A DNA stretch of 64,000 nucleotides from Rhizobiales bacterium 62-17. Lineage in GTDB: Bacteria; Pseudomonadota; Alphaproteobacteria; Rhizobiales; Beijerinckiaceae. Each line of letters begins with the position of its first letter. Position 1 is the first letter of the stretch. Made by a program: the position numbers and the translations under genes. The notes under the pieces were generated by a model. The model searched no databases. It had not been told where the DNA came from and saw nothing but the letters and a program-made list of their open reading frames with translations. Location: positions 866,317-930,316 of the forward strand of contig MKVW01000001.1 in NCBI GenBank assembly GCA_001898965.1, read 5' to 3'. Shown one piece after another: positions 26,445 through 34,452 of the stretch.

Positions 26445-27137
26445 ATGACCAGATCGTCTCGTCTTCTCGACATTGTGCAACTTTTGCGGCGCCACCGGCG
26501 CCCGGTAACCGCCGAGGTGGTGTCGCGGGAGCTAGAGGTCTCCCTGCGCACGGTTTACCGCGATATTGCGACCCTTCAGGCCAATCGGGTGCCGATCCGG
26601 GGCGAGGCCGGCGTCGGCTATGTGCTGGAGCCAGGCTACGATCTGCCGCCGGTGATGTTCACCGCCGATGAGGTGGAGGCGATCCTGGTCGGCCTGCGCT
26701 GGCTGCGGGCTCGCGCCGATGCCTCGCTGGCGCGCGCCGCCGACGATGTCGAAGCCAAGATCGCCACCATTCTGCCGGAGGCTTTGAAGCCGGTCCTGAT
26801 GGAATCCTCCTTGTTCGCGCCGGCGATGGAGGAGCGCATCGTCGTGGAGAATATCGACGTCGCTCCCGTGCGCGAAGCCATCCGCAAAGGCGTTCGCGTG
26901 ACGATCGATTACGCCGATGCCGTCGGCGCCAAGACCAGCCGCACCATCTGGCCTTTCGGTCTGGCTTATTTCGATTCCGTGCGGGTCGTGTTGGCCTGGT
27001 GCGAATGGCGGCAGGATTTTCGCTCCTTCCGCACCGATCGCATCAGCCGCTACGAGATTGGCCAAAAGTATCCGGCGCGGCGGGGCGATCTGCTGAAACG
27101 TTGGAAGGTGCTGACCGGCCACACGTTGAAGGTGTGA
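26445..27137 (+). CDS. YafY-type HTH/WYL-domain transcriptional regulator
   Basis: Transcription factor of 230 residues with an N-terminal DeoR-like HTH (RLLDIVQLLRRHRRPVTAEV, then SLRTVYRDIATLQ) and a C-terminal WYL-type sensor domain (FGLAYFDSVRVVLAWCEWR). Such proteins often control a divergent neighbour, here the GST gene. Ligand unknown. Its stop lies 3 bp from the convergent VOC gene end. Confidence 0.88.
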   Translation: MTRSSRLLDIVQLLRRHRRPVTAEVVSRELEVSLRTVYRDIATLQANRVPIRGEAGVGYVLEPGYDLPPVMFTADEVEAILVGLRWLRARADASLARAADDVEAKIATILPEALKPVLMESSLFAPAMEERIVVENIDVAPVREAIRKGVRVTIDYADAVGAKTSRTIWPFGLAYFDSVRVVLAWCEWRQDFRSFRTDRISRYEIGQKYPARRGDLLKRWKVLTGHTLKV

Positions 27138-27140
27138 AGA

Positions 27141-27569
27141 TCAGCCGTGTGTGGCGAAGGGATCGTAACTGCCGAAACTCCACACATTGCCTTCCGGATC
27201 GGCCACGTCATAGGCCCGGCCAGGATAGCCTTGGTTGTCGTAAGGCCCTCTGAGAATGTGCGCGCCCGCGGCTTTGGCATGCGCCGCATGGGCATCGGGA
27301 TCGTCGATCACCGCGTAAATGCACATGGTGATGCAGCCGGCCTCTTTCACCGTCTTCCAGCCGTAGAGATCGGTGGTTTCATTCGGGCGATCACTCCCGA
27401 GCATGATCATGTTGTCGTCGAGCGTCAGTTGCGCGTGGACAACGATCTTGGGGTCGGCGTCGTCGCGATAGACCGCATGTTCCTTGAAGCCGAAGGCGCG
27501 GCAGAGGAAATCGATTGCCGCTGGGGCATCTTTGTAGCGTAGGCAGGGGATGAGAGCGGGGCGGACCAT
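27141..27569 (-). CDS. VOC (glyoxalase-fold) family protein
   Basis: Vicinal-oxygen-chelate fold protein of 142 residues, PhnB-like group. It starts MVRPALIPCLRYKDAPAAIDFL and ends with VADPEGNVWSFGSYDP, the two ends of the paired beta-alpha-beta-beta-beta modules. Possible metal ligands include His in VVHAQL and Glu in DPEGN. Members act on glyoxal adducts, antibiotics or aromatic compounds; none can be specified. Confidence 0.85.
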   Translation of the reverse strand: MVRPALIPCLRYKDAPAAIDFLCRAFGFKEHAVYRDDADPKIVVHAQLTLDDNMIMLGSDRPNETTDLYGWKTVKEAGCITMCIYAVIDDPDAHAAHAKAAGAHILRGPYDNQGYPGRAYDVADPEGNVWSFGSYDPFATHG

Positions 27570-27659
27570 GAATGCTCCTTGCTGGTTTCCATCCTTGATT
27601 GTGCCGCTTGTTCAGCTTGGCGTCTTGTACGGATGTAACCTGCGGCTCCCGTCCGGATT

Positions 27660-27715
27660 CCGCGTTAAGGCGTTTTGCCGTTTGACTTTCTATCGAAACG
27701 CAATTTGCTCTAGAA
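27660..27715. repeat. Palindromic repeat copy upstream of the EthD gene
   Basis: Contains CGAAACGCAATTTGCTCTAG (27694-27713), the exact reverse complement of 24356-24375, preceded by a TTCCGCGTTAAGGCGTTTTGC segment similar to the one upstream of lptF. It lies 46 bp before the EthD start and may be part of its leader. Confidence 0.7.
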
Positions 27716-27760
27716 ATGTCCCGTGGACGCTCGCAGAGGCGTTCAGGCAGGAGCCGGACC

Positions 27761-28075
27761 ATGATCAAGATGAGTGTCTACTATCCGGCCGATGGCGGCT
27801 CGAGGTTCGATCACGAGTACTACCGCACCCGCCACCTGCCACTGATCCAGGAACGGCTCGGCGATGCCTGCCTGCGCTACGAGATCGATAAGGGTCTTGC
27901 GGGTGGCGAACCTGGAAGCGCGCCGGAGTTCGTCGCGGCGTGCCACATCTACTTACCGAGCCTAGGAATATTCCAGGAGGCGTTCGGCCCCCACCGCGCG
28001 GAGATTGTCGCTGATGTCGCCAACTATACGGACATCACGCCCATCGTGCAGATCAGCGAAATCATTGGAGGGTAG
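27761..28075 (+). CDS. EthD-family protein
   Basis: Small alpha/beta protein of 104 residues, ferredoxin-like dimeric barrel of the EthD family, named after a gene in ethyl-tert-butyl-ether degradation clusters. It begins MIKMSVYYPADGG and has the family DHEYYRTRHLPLIQERLG stretch. ATG 27761 follows GGCAGGAG; the frame opens 15 codons earlier in a repeat. Biochemical role unknown. It converges on the AraC-type gene. Confidence 0.82.
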   Translation: MIKMSVYYPADGGSRFDHEYYRTRHLPLIQERLGDACLRYEIDKGLAGGEPGSAPEFVAACHIYLPSLGIFQEAFGPHRAEIVADVANYTDITPIVQISEIIGG

Positions 28076-28090
28076 GGAGCTTCGGCGCGT

Positions 28091-28957
28091 CTAGTCCTCG
28101 CGAAAGCCGCCGAGCCCCGGCAGCAGGCTGGCCCGCAACTCGCCTGGCGTGAGAGCGCTCAGCGCCTGCACGTCGCGCGTCAGGTGCGACTGGTCGTAAT
28201 AGCCCGTCTCGGCGGCCAGTTCCGCCAGACTGTCGGTGGGCCGTGCCATCAAGCGCGCCGTGAAACGCCCGAACCGGGCCAGCCGTCGATAGGTCTGCGG
28301 CGAATGTCCGGTGAGGGTCGTGAAGCGTTGGGTCAGATGTTTGCGGCTCCAGCCGATTTCCTTGGCGATGTCGGCGACGGCGGCCGGTTCGGCGGCCTGG
28401 AATTGCTCCATCGCCCAATGCATCGTTTTATCGAACACGGGGACATCGGCGAACCAATGCATCAAGGCTTGATCGGCAAGGTCGAACTGTTCGTCGGCAT
28501 TGCGCGCTTCGACCAGCCGCGCGCCAAGGTCACGCGCGACGGTGCTACGAAACGTGCTCAAAGGGAGAACGCGATTGGCGATCTCGGCCAGGGGCGCATT
28601 GCAGACGGCGGCAAGGCCCGCTGCCGATAGAAAGACGTGCAGGCCGCGCTGTGGGCCGAGCGCCCGGGAGATCGACGTGGCATCGGCCGCGCCGCCGATG
28701 AACGCTTCTCCCGCTTTCACCACGATCTCTATTCCATCGGCGCCGACGATCGACAGCGGTTCGTCGAGGGCGAAGATCAGCACGCCTGATGTCGAGGCGA
28801 GTTCCCGTCGCGCGCCGAAGGACTGGGTTTTCTCGGTGTAGCTGGCGTAGCTGCTGACGAGGCCGGCCAGAGCTTTCGCGGCCGGCGCCGCGACGATGGA
28901 CCAGCTATCCACGCCATCGTCATATTGCCGAACTGTGCTGGGCCGTGGCGCGCTCAT
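28091..28957 (-). CDS. AraC-family transcriptional regulator
   Basis: Regulator of 288 residues with a C-terminal AraC/XylS-type double helix-turn-helix: VADIAKEIGWSRKHLTQRF and then SLAELAAETGYYDQSHLTRD. The N-terminal ligand domain is cupin-like (TSGVLIFALDEP to AGEAFIGG). It is convergent with the EthD gene, separated by 15 bp; the target may be that gene or a distant one. Confidence 0.87.
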   Translation of the reverse strand: MSAPRPSTVRQYDDGVDSWSIVAAPAAKALAGLVSSYASYTEKTQSFGARRELASTSGVLIFALDEPLSIVGADGIEIVVKAGEAFIGGAADATSISRALGPQRGLHVFLSAAGLAAVCNAPLAEIANRVLPLSTFRSTVARDLGARLVEARNADEQFDLADQALMHWFADVPVFDKTMHWAMEQFQAAEPAAVADIAKEIGWSRKHLTQRFTTLTGHSPQTYRRLARFGRFTARLMARPTDSLAELAAETGYYDQSHLTRDVQALSALTPGELRASLLPGLGGFRED

Positions 28958-28988
28958 GGCGCCATGATAGCGCAGTCAGGCCAAGAGA

Positions 28989-29657
28989 TCAGCCGTCTTC
29001 GTCTTCGCGTTCGGGCACCACCAGCGCCGTGTGATTGACGTTCCAGCAGGCGCCGACAACGCGATTGTTTTCGATCCGCAGCCGGCCGGAGGCCGCCAGT
29101 TCCAGCGCGCGCGGGTAAATCACATGCTCTTGCGCCAGCACGCGGGCGCCCAAAGTCTCCGGCGTATCGGTGTCGAGCACCGGCACCGCAGCCTGGGCGA
29201 TGATCGGGCCGGCATCCATTTCCGGCACGACGAAATGCACCGTGCAGCCGTGGATCTTCACGCCATCGGCCAGGGCCCGCTCGTGCGTGTGCAGACCTTT
29301 GTAGGACGGCAGCAAGGCGGGGTGGATGTTGAGCATCCGCCCGGCCCAGTGGGTCGTGAACGCAGGTGTCAGCAACCGCATGAAGCCGGCGAGACAGATG
29401 AACTCGATACGGTTGATTTCGAGCACCTGTTGCAGCGAGGCTTCGAAGGCTTCGCGACCGGCATAGATTTTGTGGTCGACGGCGGCGCTGGCGATGCCGC
29501 GCGCTTTCGCCGTCGCTAGTCCTGGCGCGTCCGGACGGTTCGACAGGACGAGCGCGATTTCGGCGGGAAATTCCGGCACGCGCGCGGCTTCGATCAGCGA
29601 GGTCATGTTGGAACCACGCCCCGAGATGAAGATCGCCGTGCGCCGGCGCATGCTCAT
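28989..29657 (-). CDS. purN: Phosphoribosylglycinamide formyltransferase
   Basis: Third step of purine synthesis, transferring a formyl group from 10-formyl-tetrahydrofolate to GAR. It has 222 residues. Visible motifs are [16 protein letters not shown], the catalytic region [22 protein letters not shown] and [17 protein letters not shown] with the active-site Asn, His and Asp. The start overlaps the purM stop by 4 bp (ATGA), so purM-purN are co-translated. A C-terminal acidic tail (PEREDEDG) is unremarkable. Confidence 0.95.
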   Translation of the reverse strand: MSMRRRTAIFISGRGSNMTSLIEAARVPEFPAEIALVLSNRPDAPGLATAKARGIASAAVDHKIYAGREAFEASLQQVLEINRIEFICLAGFMRLLTPAFTTHWAGRMLNIHPALLPSYKGLHTHERALADGVKIHGCTVHFVVPEMDAGPIIAQAAVPVLDTDTPETLGARVLAQEHVIYPRALELAASGRLRIENNRVVGACWNVNHTALVVPEREDEDG

Positions 29658-30724
29658 AGCGCCAGCCGTCCGCGTGTCGCGACGCGCTCACCGCTCGCAT
29701 GCGTGGTGATCTCGCCGATGCGCACCGGCGCTTCGCCGGCCTCGCGCAGAGCGCGTTCGACGTCGGCCGCCTTGGCGGCTTCGGCGACAACGATCATGCC
29801 GATGCCGCAGTTGAACGTGCGCAGCATTTCCGCTTCCGCCACGCCGCCGGCTTTCGCCAGCCATTGGAAGACGGGCAGAACCGGAATGGCGTCGAGATCG
29901 AGCATCACGCCGGTGCCGTCGGGCAGCACGCGGGGAATGTTGTCGGGAAAGCCGCCGCCGGTGATATGCGCCAGCGCCTTGATGCCGTCGGTCGCCTTCA
30001 AGGCTTTCAGCAGCGGCTTCACATAGATGCGCGTCGGCGTCAGCAGCGCTTGCGCCAGAGCCGTGCCCGGCTTGAAGGGCGCATCGTCGGTCCATTTCAA
30101 ACCGGCATGTTCGACGATGCGGCGCACCAGCGAAAAGCCGTTCGAATGGACGCCCGAGGAGGGCAGGCCGAACAGCACGTCACCGGCGGTCACGCCGGCC
30201 TTCGGCAACAATGCGCCGCGTTCGGCCGCGCCGACGGAAAAACCGGCGAGATCGTAATCGCCCTTGGCATAGAGGCCGGGCATTTCGGCGGTCTCGCCGC
30301 CGATCAAGGCGCAGCCCGCGTCGATACAGCCTTCGGCGATGCCCTTGACGACGGCGGCGCCGGCTTCCGGATCGAGTTTGCCGGTGGCGTAATAGTCGAG
30401 GAAGAACAGCGGTTCGGCGCCCTGGACGATGAGATCGTTGACGCACATGGCGACAAGGTCGATGCCGACCGTGTCGTGAATGCCGCTGTCGATGGCGATT
30501 TTCACCTTGGTGCCGACGCCGTCATTGGCGGCAACCAGGATCGGATCGGTAAAGCCTGCCGCTTTCAGGTCGAAAAGGCCGCCAAAGCCGCCGATTTCCG
30601 CATCAGCGCCGCGCCGGCGCGTGGCGCGCACCAGCGGCTTGATCTTGTCTACCATCGAATTACCGGCGTCGATGTCGACGCCCGCCTGCGCATAGGTCAG
30701 GCCGGTTTTGGGGGGCTGGCTCAT
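29654..30724 (-). CDS. purM: Phosphoribosylformylglycinamidine cyclo-ligase (AIR synthetase)
   Basis: Fifth step of purine synthesis: ATP-dependent ring closure of FGAM to AIR. It has 356 residues and starts [28 protein letters not shown] motifs are present: [44 protein letters not shown] and [13 protein letters not shown]. First gene of the purM-purN pair, with its promoter in the 30725-30901 interval shared with the divergent Bug-type gene. Confidence 0.96.
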   Translation of the reverse strand: MSQPPKTGLTYAQAGVDIDAGNSMVDKIKPLVRATRRRGADAEIGGFGGLFDLKAAGFTDPILVAANDGVGTKVKIAIDSGIHDTVGIDLVAMCVNDLIVQGAEPLFFLDYYATGKLDPEAGAAVVKGIAEGCIDAGCALIGGETAEMPGLYAKGDYDLAGFSVGAAERGALLPKAGVTAGDVLFGLPSSGVHSNGFSLVRRIVEHAGLKWTDDAPFKPGTALAQALLTPTRIYVKPLLKALKATDGIKALAHITGGGFPDNIPRVLPDGTGVMLDLDAIPVLPVFQWLAKAGGVAEAEMLRTFNCGIGMIVVAEAAKAADVERALREAGEAPVRIGEITTHASGERVATRGRLAL

Positions 30725-30901
30725 ACAGGGGGGTTAGCGCCCGCCGCCGCCGGAGGCAAGGCCAAGAGAGGGTCATGAGAGGGTTTTGCGAGGTGCCAGG
30801 TCCGGATCGCCGGCAGATCTGGGGAAAGCCTGGCCCAGCTTGCATTCCCAAGGTCCAAAGTTACACTTTCCGGTGCTGAAAGCTGATCGGGGGAGGGGAC
30901 G

Positions 30902-31882
30902 ATGCGAGCTTTACGGGCATTCGCGGCCGCGTGCGCTTTGCTGTGGGCGGGGACCACGGCGGTTTGGGCACAGAACTGGCCTTCCAAAAACATCACCATC
31001 GTTCTGCCGCTGGCCGCCGGCAGCGGCATGGACACGATTGTGCGTCTCTATGGCGAAAAGCTGCAGCAGGCGCTGGGCCGTCCCGTGGTCGTCGACAACC
31101 GGCCGGGCGCTTCCTTCATGCTGGCGGCGCAGGCTGTCGCCTCCGCCACGCCTGACGGGCATACGCTGGGCGTGGTGACGGCGACGCCGGTGGCGGTCAA
31201 TCCGGTGCTGTTCAAACAGATGCCCTATGATCCCGAGAAGGATTTCGTGCCGCTGGCGCTCTATGCCAAATCGCCGTTCGTGCTGGTCATCGATCCGTCG
31301 CTGCCGCCCAAGACCGCGCCGGAACTGATCGCCTTCATGAAGGCGGGCGAGCGGCCGCTCAACTATTCGTCGCCCGGCATCGGCACGTCGCAGCATCTGG
31401 CGATGGAATATGTCAAACAGCGGTTTGCCTTGGCTGGCACGCACGTGCCCTATCGCAACACGCCGCAGTCGATCATGGACATCGTCTCGGGCCATGTGAA
31501 TCTCGGCTTCGCCGAGGCTGGCGCCTCGGTGCCGCTGATCAAGGACGGCAAGCTGCGCGCCATCGCCGTGTCATCGGCGCAGCGCCTCGATGCGATCAGC
31601 GACACGCCGACCTTCGCCGAGGCGGCCGGCGTCAAGGATTTCGAGGCGGTTTCCTGGCACATGCTGCTGGCGCCGGCCGCCACGCCAAAGGAAGTGACGG
31701 CGCGCCTGCATGGCACCATGAAGACGATCATGGCCGATCCGGAGGTCAAGAGCCGGATCGCCGGCCTGGGCCTGATTCCCTTCGATACGCCCGACGAGGC
31801 GGGGATGCGCGCCTATATGCGCAGCGAGCGGGAAAAGTGGGGGGCACTGGTGCGCCATCTGGGCCTCGAAGGCACCCAGTAG
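30902..31882 (+). CDS. Bug/TctC-family solute-binding protein, second copy
   Basis: Periplasmic binding protein of 326 residues. The signal peptide (AFAAACALLWAGTTAVWAQ) is followed by NWPSKNITIVLPLAAGSGMDTI and VVDNRPGASFMLAAQ, typical of the Bug/TctC family. The SD GGGGGAGGGGACG just precedes the ATG. No membrane transport genes are nearby; it stands alone between purM and the phosphatidyltransferase gene. Ligand unknown. Confidence 0.88.
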   Translation: MRALRAFAAACALLWAGTTAVWAQNWPSKNITIVLPLAAGSGMDTIVRLYGEKLQQALGRPVVVDNRPGASFMLAAQAVASATPDGHTLGVVTATPVAVNPVLFKQMPYDPEKDFVPLALYAKSPFVLVIDPSLPPKTAPELIAFMKAGERPLNYSSPGIGTSQHLAMEYVKQRFALAGTHVPYRNTPQSIMDIVSGHVNLGFAEAGASVPLIKDGKLRAIAVSSAQRLDAISDTPTFAEAAGVKDFEAVSWHMLLAPAATPKEVTARLHGTMKTIMADPEVKSRIAGLGLIPFDTPDEAGMRAYMRSEREKWGALVRHLGLEGTQ

Positions 31883-32029
31883 ATTCAAGGGGCAATCACT
31901 AGATTCAGGTGGAAGGCGCCCGCCACCGTCGTTCCGTCTCGAAAAGACGGGGGCGGGCATGCTAAAACCGCTTGAATTGTTCCTAACCGGCCTGTCCGGG
32001 TCCCGTTTCCGCATGTTATTCTGCCTGCA

Positions 32030-32581
32030 ATGAGCGCCCACACACTTCTGGCGAACCTGCCAAACCTTATTACCCTGCTGCGCCTGGCGCTCGTTCCCGT
32101 GGTCATTACGATGATCGTGCAGCCGAAGTGGGGGCTGGCCTTCGTTTTGTTCGTCATCGCCGGGGTGTCGGACGCCATCGACGGCTGGCTCGCCAAGCGT
32201 CTCGATCTGCGCTCGGAACTCGGCGCCTGGCTCGACCCCCTGGCCGACAAGGCGCTTCTGGTCTCGATCTACATCGCCTTGGCGATCACCGGCGTCATTC
32301 CGGCTTTCATCGCCATCCTCGTTGTTTCCCGCGACATCATGATCATCGCCGGCGTCCTGGTCGCCGTGCTGCTCGACCGGCCGCTGCCGATCAAGCCGCT
32401 CTGGGTGTCGAAAATTAACACCACCGTCCAAATTGCCTTTGCCAGCGCCGTGCTGGCGGCAAAAGCCTTCGACCTGCCGCTCAGTCTGTGGTTTGAAGGA
32501 TCGGTGTGGATCGTCGCGGCGCTGACGCTGCTTTCCGCCGGAGCCTATGTCAGGCAATGGCTCCGGCACATGGAATCGTAG
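32030..32581 (+). CDS. CDP-alcohol phosphatidyltransferase (PgsA/cardiolipin-type)
   Basis: Membrane phospholipid-synthesis enzyme of 183 residues. The CDP-alcohol motif is present as SDAIDGWLAKR followed by GAWLDPLADK, supplying four metal-binding Asp residues; the usual Arg after Ala is Lys here. Several hydrophobic segments follow. Likely products are phosphatidylglycerol phosphate or cardiolipin. It starts a run with the AI-2E-type transporter (18-bp gap) and hdaA. Exact acceptor undecided. Confidence 0.88.
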   Translation: MSAHTLLANLPNLITLLRLALVPVVITMIVQPKWGLAFVLFVIAGVSDAIDGWLAKRLDLRSELGAWLDPLADKALLVSIYIALAITGVIPAFIAILVVSRDIMIIAGVLVAVLLDRPLPIKPLWVSKINTTVQIAFASAVLAAKAFDLPLSLWFEGSVWIVAALTLLSAGAYVRQWLRHMES

Positions 32582-32599
32582 AGGGCGCGGGAACCCGGC

Positions 32600-33706
32600 A
32601 TGCGGATCGAACGGCAATTGGCCTTCTGGCTCGCGGCGCTTGCGGTCGCCGTGCTGGCGCTGTGGCTGTTCAGCGGCGTGCTGATGCCCTTCGTCGCCGG
32701 CATGGCGCTCGCCTATCTGCTGAATCCGGTGGCCAACCGCCTGCAGCGCATGGGCATCAATCGCCTCGTCGCCTGCATCGTCATCCTCGCGGTTTCGGTC
32801 ATTTTCTTCGTCGTCGTGCTGGTGGCGATCGTGCCGCTGGTGGTGACGCAACTGTCGCATTTCGCCGAGAACGTGCCGGGCTACATCAACCGGCTGCAGG
32901 ATCTGGCGCGCACCCTCGCCAGCGAACAGGGCAACCTTTTATCCAGCTGGATCGGCGTCGATATTTTCCAGAAACTCGGCTTGGGCGACGGCAAGCCGGC
33001 CGATGTGTCGGGGCCCGTGGGCAATCTCGTCGGCAAGGGCGTAAGCTGGCTGACCGGGCTCCTCGGTTCGATCATCTCGGGCGGATCGACGTTGATCGGC
33101 ATCGCCTCGCTCTTGGTCATCACCCCGGTCGTCGCCTTCTACATGCTGGTCGACTGGGAGCGGATGATCCGCACGCTCGATGGCCTGGTGCCGGTCGCCC
33201 ATCGCGAGACCGTGCATCGCCTGGCGCGCGAGATCGACACCGCCATCGGTGGTTTTCTGCGCGGCCAGTCGCTGGTCTGTCTGTTCCTGGCGGCCTGGTA
33301 TGGCTTCGGCCTGCTGTTGATCGGCCTCAACTTCGGCTTCGTCATCGGCCTGACCGGCGGCCTCCTCAGCTTCATTCCTTATGTCGGCTCGCTGACGGTT
33401 CTGGTGATTTCCGCGATCCTCGCCATCGTGCAGGGCTGGCCGAGCCCCTGGCTGCTGATCATGGTTTTGGTCGTGGTGGGCACCGGCCAATTCCTCGAAG
33501 GCAATGTGCTGACGCCGCGTCTCGTCGGCGCCTCGATCGGCCTGCATCCGGTCTGGCTGATGTTCGCGCTGCTCGCCTTCGGCTCCCTGTTCGGTTTCAC
33601 CGGCCTGATCGTCGCGGTGCCCGTGGCGGCCGCTATCGGCGTGCTGATCCGCTTCGGTATCGAGCGCTATCGCGAGAGCGCGCTCTATCGCGGGGTGGAG
33701 CCGTGA
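32600..33706 (+). CDS. AI-2E family (PerM/TerC-like) membrane transporter
   Basis: Polytopic inner-membrane protein of 368 residues in the AI-2E/PerM family. Hydrophobic segments include ALAVAVLALWLFSGVLMPF and ITPVVAFYMLVDW; the family segment LTGGLLSFIPYVGSL and the C-terminal FGSLFGFTGLIVAVPVAA are present. Members are exporters or Na+/H+ antiporters with unclear substrates. Its TGA overlaps the GTG of hdaA. Confidence 0.88.
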   Translation: MRIERQLAFWLAALAVAVLALWLFSGVLMPFVAGMALAYLLNPVANRLQRMGINRLVACIVILAVSVIFFVVVLVAIVPLVVTQLSHFAENVPGYINRLQDLARTLASEQGNLLSSWIGVDIFQKLGLGDGKPADVSGPVGNLVGKGVSWLTGLLGSIISGGSTLIGIASLLVITPVVAFYMLVDWERMIRTLDGLVPVAHRETVHRLAREIDTAIGGFLRGQSLVCLFLAAWYGFGLLLIGLNFGFVIGLTGGLLSFIPYVGSLTVLVISAILAIVQGWPSPWLLIMVLVVVGTGQFLEGNVLTPRLVGASIGLHPVWLMFALLAFGSLFGFTGLIVAVPVAAAIGVLIRFGIERYRESALYRGVEP

Positions 33707-34377
33707 GTGGGCAACTGGCCTTCGATCTGCCGTTGGAACCCAGCTTCAGCCGCGAGAATTTTCTTGTTTCTCCGTCCAACGAGGCGGCCTGGACCCGCTT
33801 CGACGCGTGGCCGAACTGGCCGGGCCGCGTGCTGCTCCTTCTGGGGCCGACCGGGGCGGGCAAGAGCCATCTCGGCGCCATTTGGGCCGAAACCGCCGGC
33901 GCCCGCATCCTGCCCGCCGCCGCCCTGGCGACGACCGACCTGCAGGCGCTGGTGCAAAATCCCGCCGTTCTGGTCGAGGATGCGGACCGGGCCGCTGGCG
34001 TGGAAAAAGAGCTGTTTCACCTGATCAATCTGGCCACTGAAAGCGGTACTTTCCTGGCCGTGACAGCCCGCCAGTGGCCGGATTCCTGGGGATTGAAGAC
34101 CAAGGATCTGCTGTCGCGCCTGCGCCGGGCGCCCGCCGTGGAAATCGGCGAGCCGGATGACGCCCTGGTGCGGGCGGTCCTGGTCAAACTCTTCATGGAT
34201 CGGCAGTTGCAGGTCGATGCCACGGTGATCGAATTTCTCGCGGCCCGGATCGAGCGCTCGCTGGCCGCCGCCCGGTCCGTCGTCGCCATTCTCGACCGGG
34301 AGGCGCTGGCGCGGGGCAGGGCGGTGACCCGGCCCATGGCCGGCGAAGTGTTGAAACGGCTGGAAGCCGACCATTGA
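33703..34377 (+). CDS. hdaA: HdaA-type DnaA-related regulator
   Basis: AAA+ protein of 224 residues related to DnaA domain III, lacking the DNA-binding domain. The N-terminus SGQLAFDLPLEP contains a QL-x-x-D-L-type clamp-binding motif typical of alphaproteobacterial Hda, and the Walker A is GPTGAGKSH. In Caulobacter HdaA works with the beta clamp to stimulate ATP hydrolysis by DnaA and limit re-initiation. GTG at 33703 overlaps the preceding stop (GTGA). The Walker B region reads PAVLVEDAD. Confidence 0.9.
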   Translation: MSGQLAFDLPLEPSFSRENFLVSPSNEAAWTRFDAWPNWPGRVLLLLGPTGAGKSHLGAIWAETAGARILPAAALATTDLQALVQNPAVLVEDADRAAGVEKELFHLINLATESGTFLAVTARQWPDSWGLKTKDLLSRLRRAPAVEIGEPDDALVRAVLVKLFMDRQLQVDATVIEFLAARIERSLAAARSVVAILDREALARGRAVTRPMAGEVLKRLEADH

Positions 34378-34384
34378 CGCAATT

Positions 34385-34402
34385 CTGTCATCGTACTGTC
34401 AT
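34385..34402 (+). promoter_or_regulatory. PHO box upstream of ppk
   Basis: Exact direct repeat CTGTCAT-CGTA-CTGTCAT, the canonical PhoB-binding unit (two 7-mers, 11-bp period). It lies just after the hdaA stop and about 50 bp before the ppk GTG start. It predicts PhoB-dependent induction of the polyphosphate operon during phosphate starvation. Confidence 0.85.
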
Positions 34403-34452
34403 CTGTTTGATGAAGGACCAGCATTTACCATACGCTAGAAAGGGCCTTTCCC

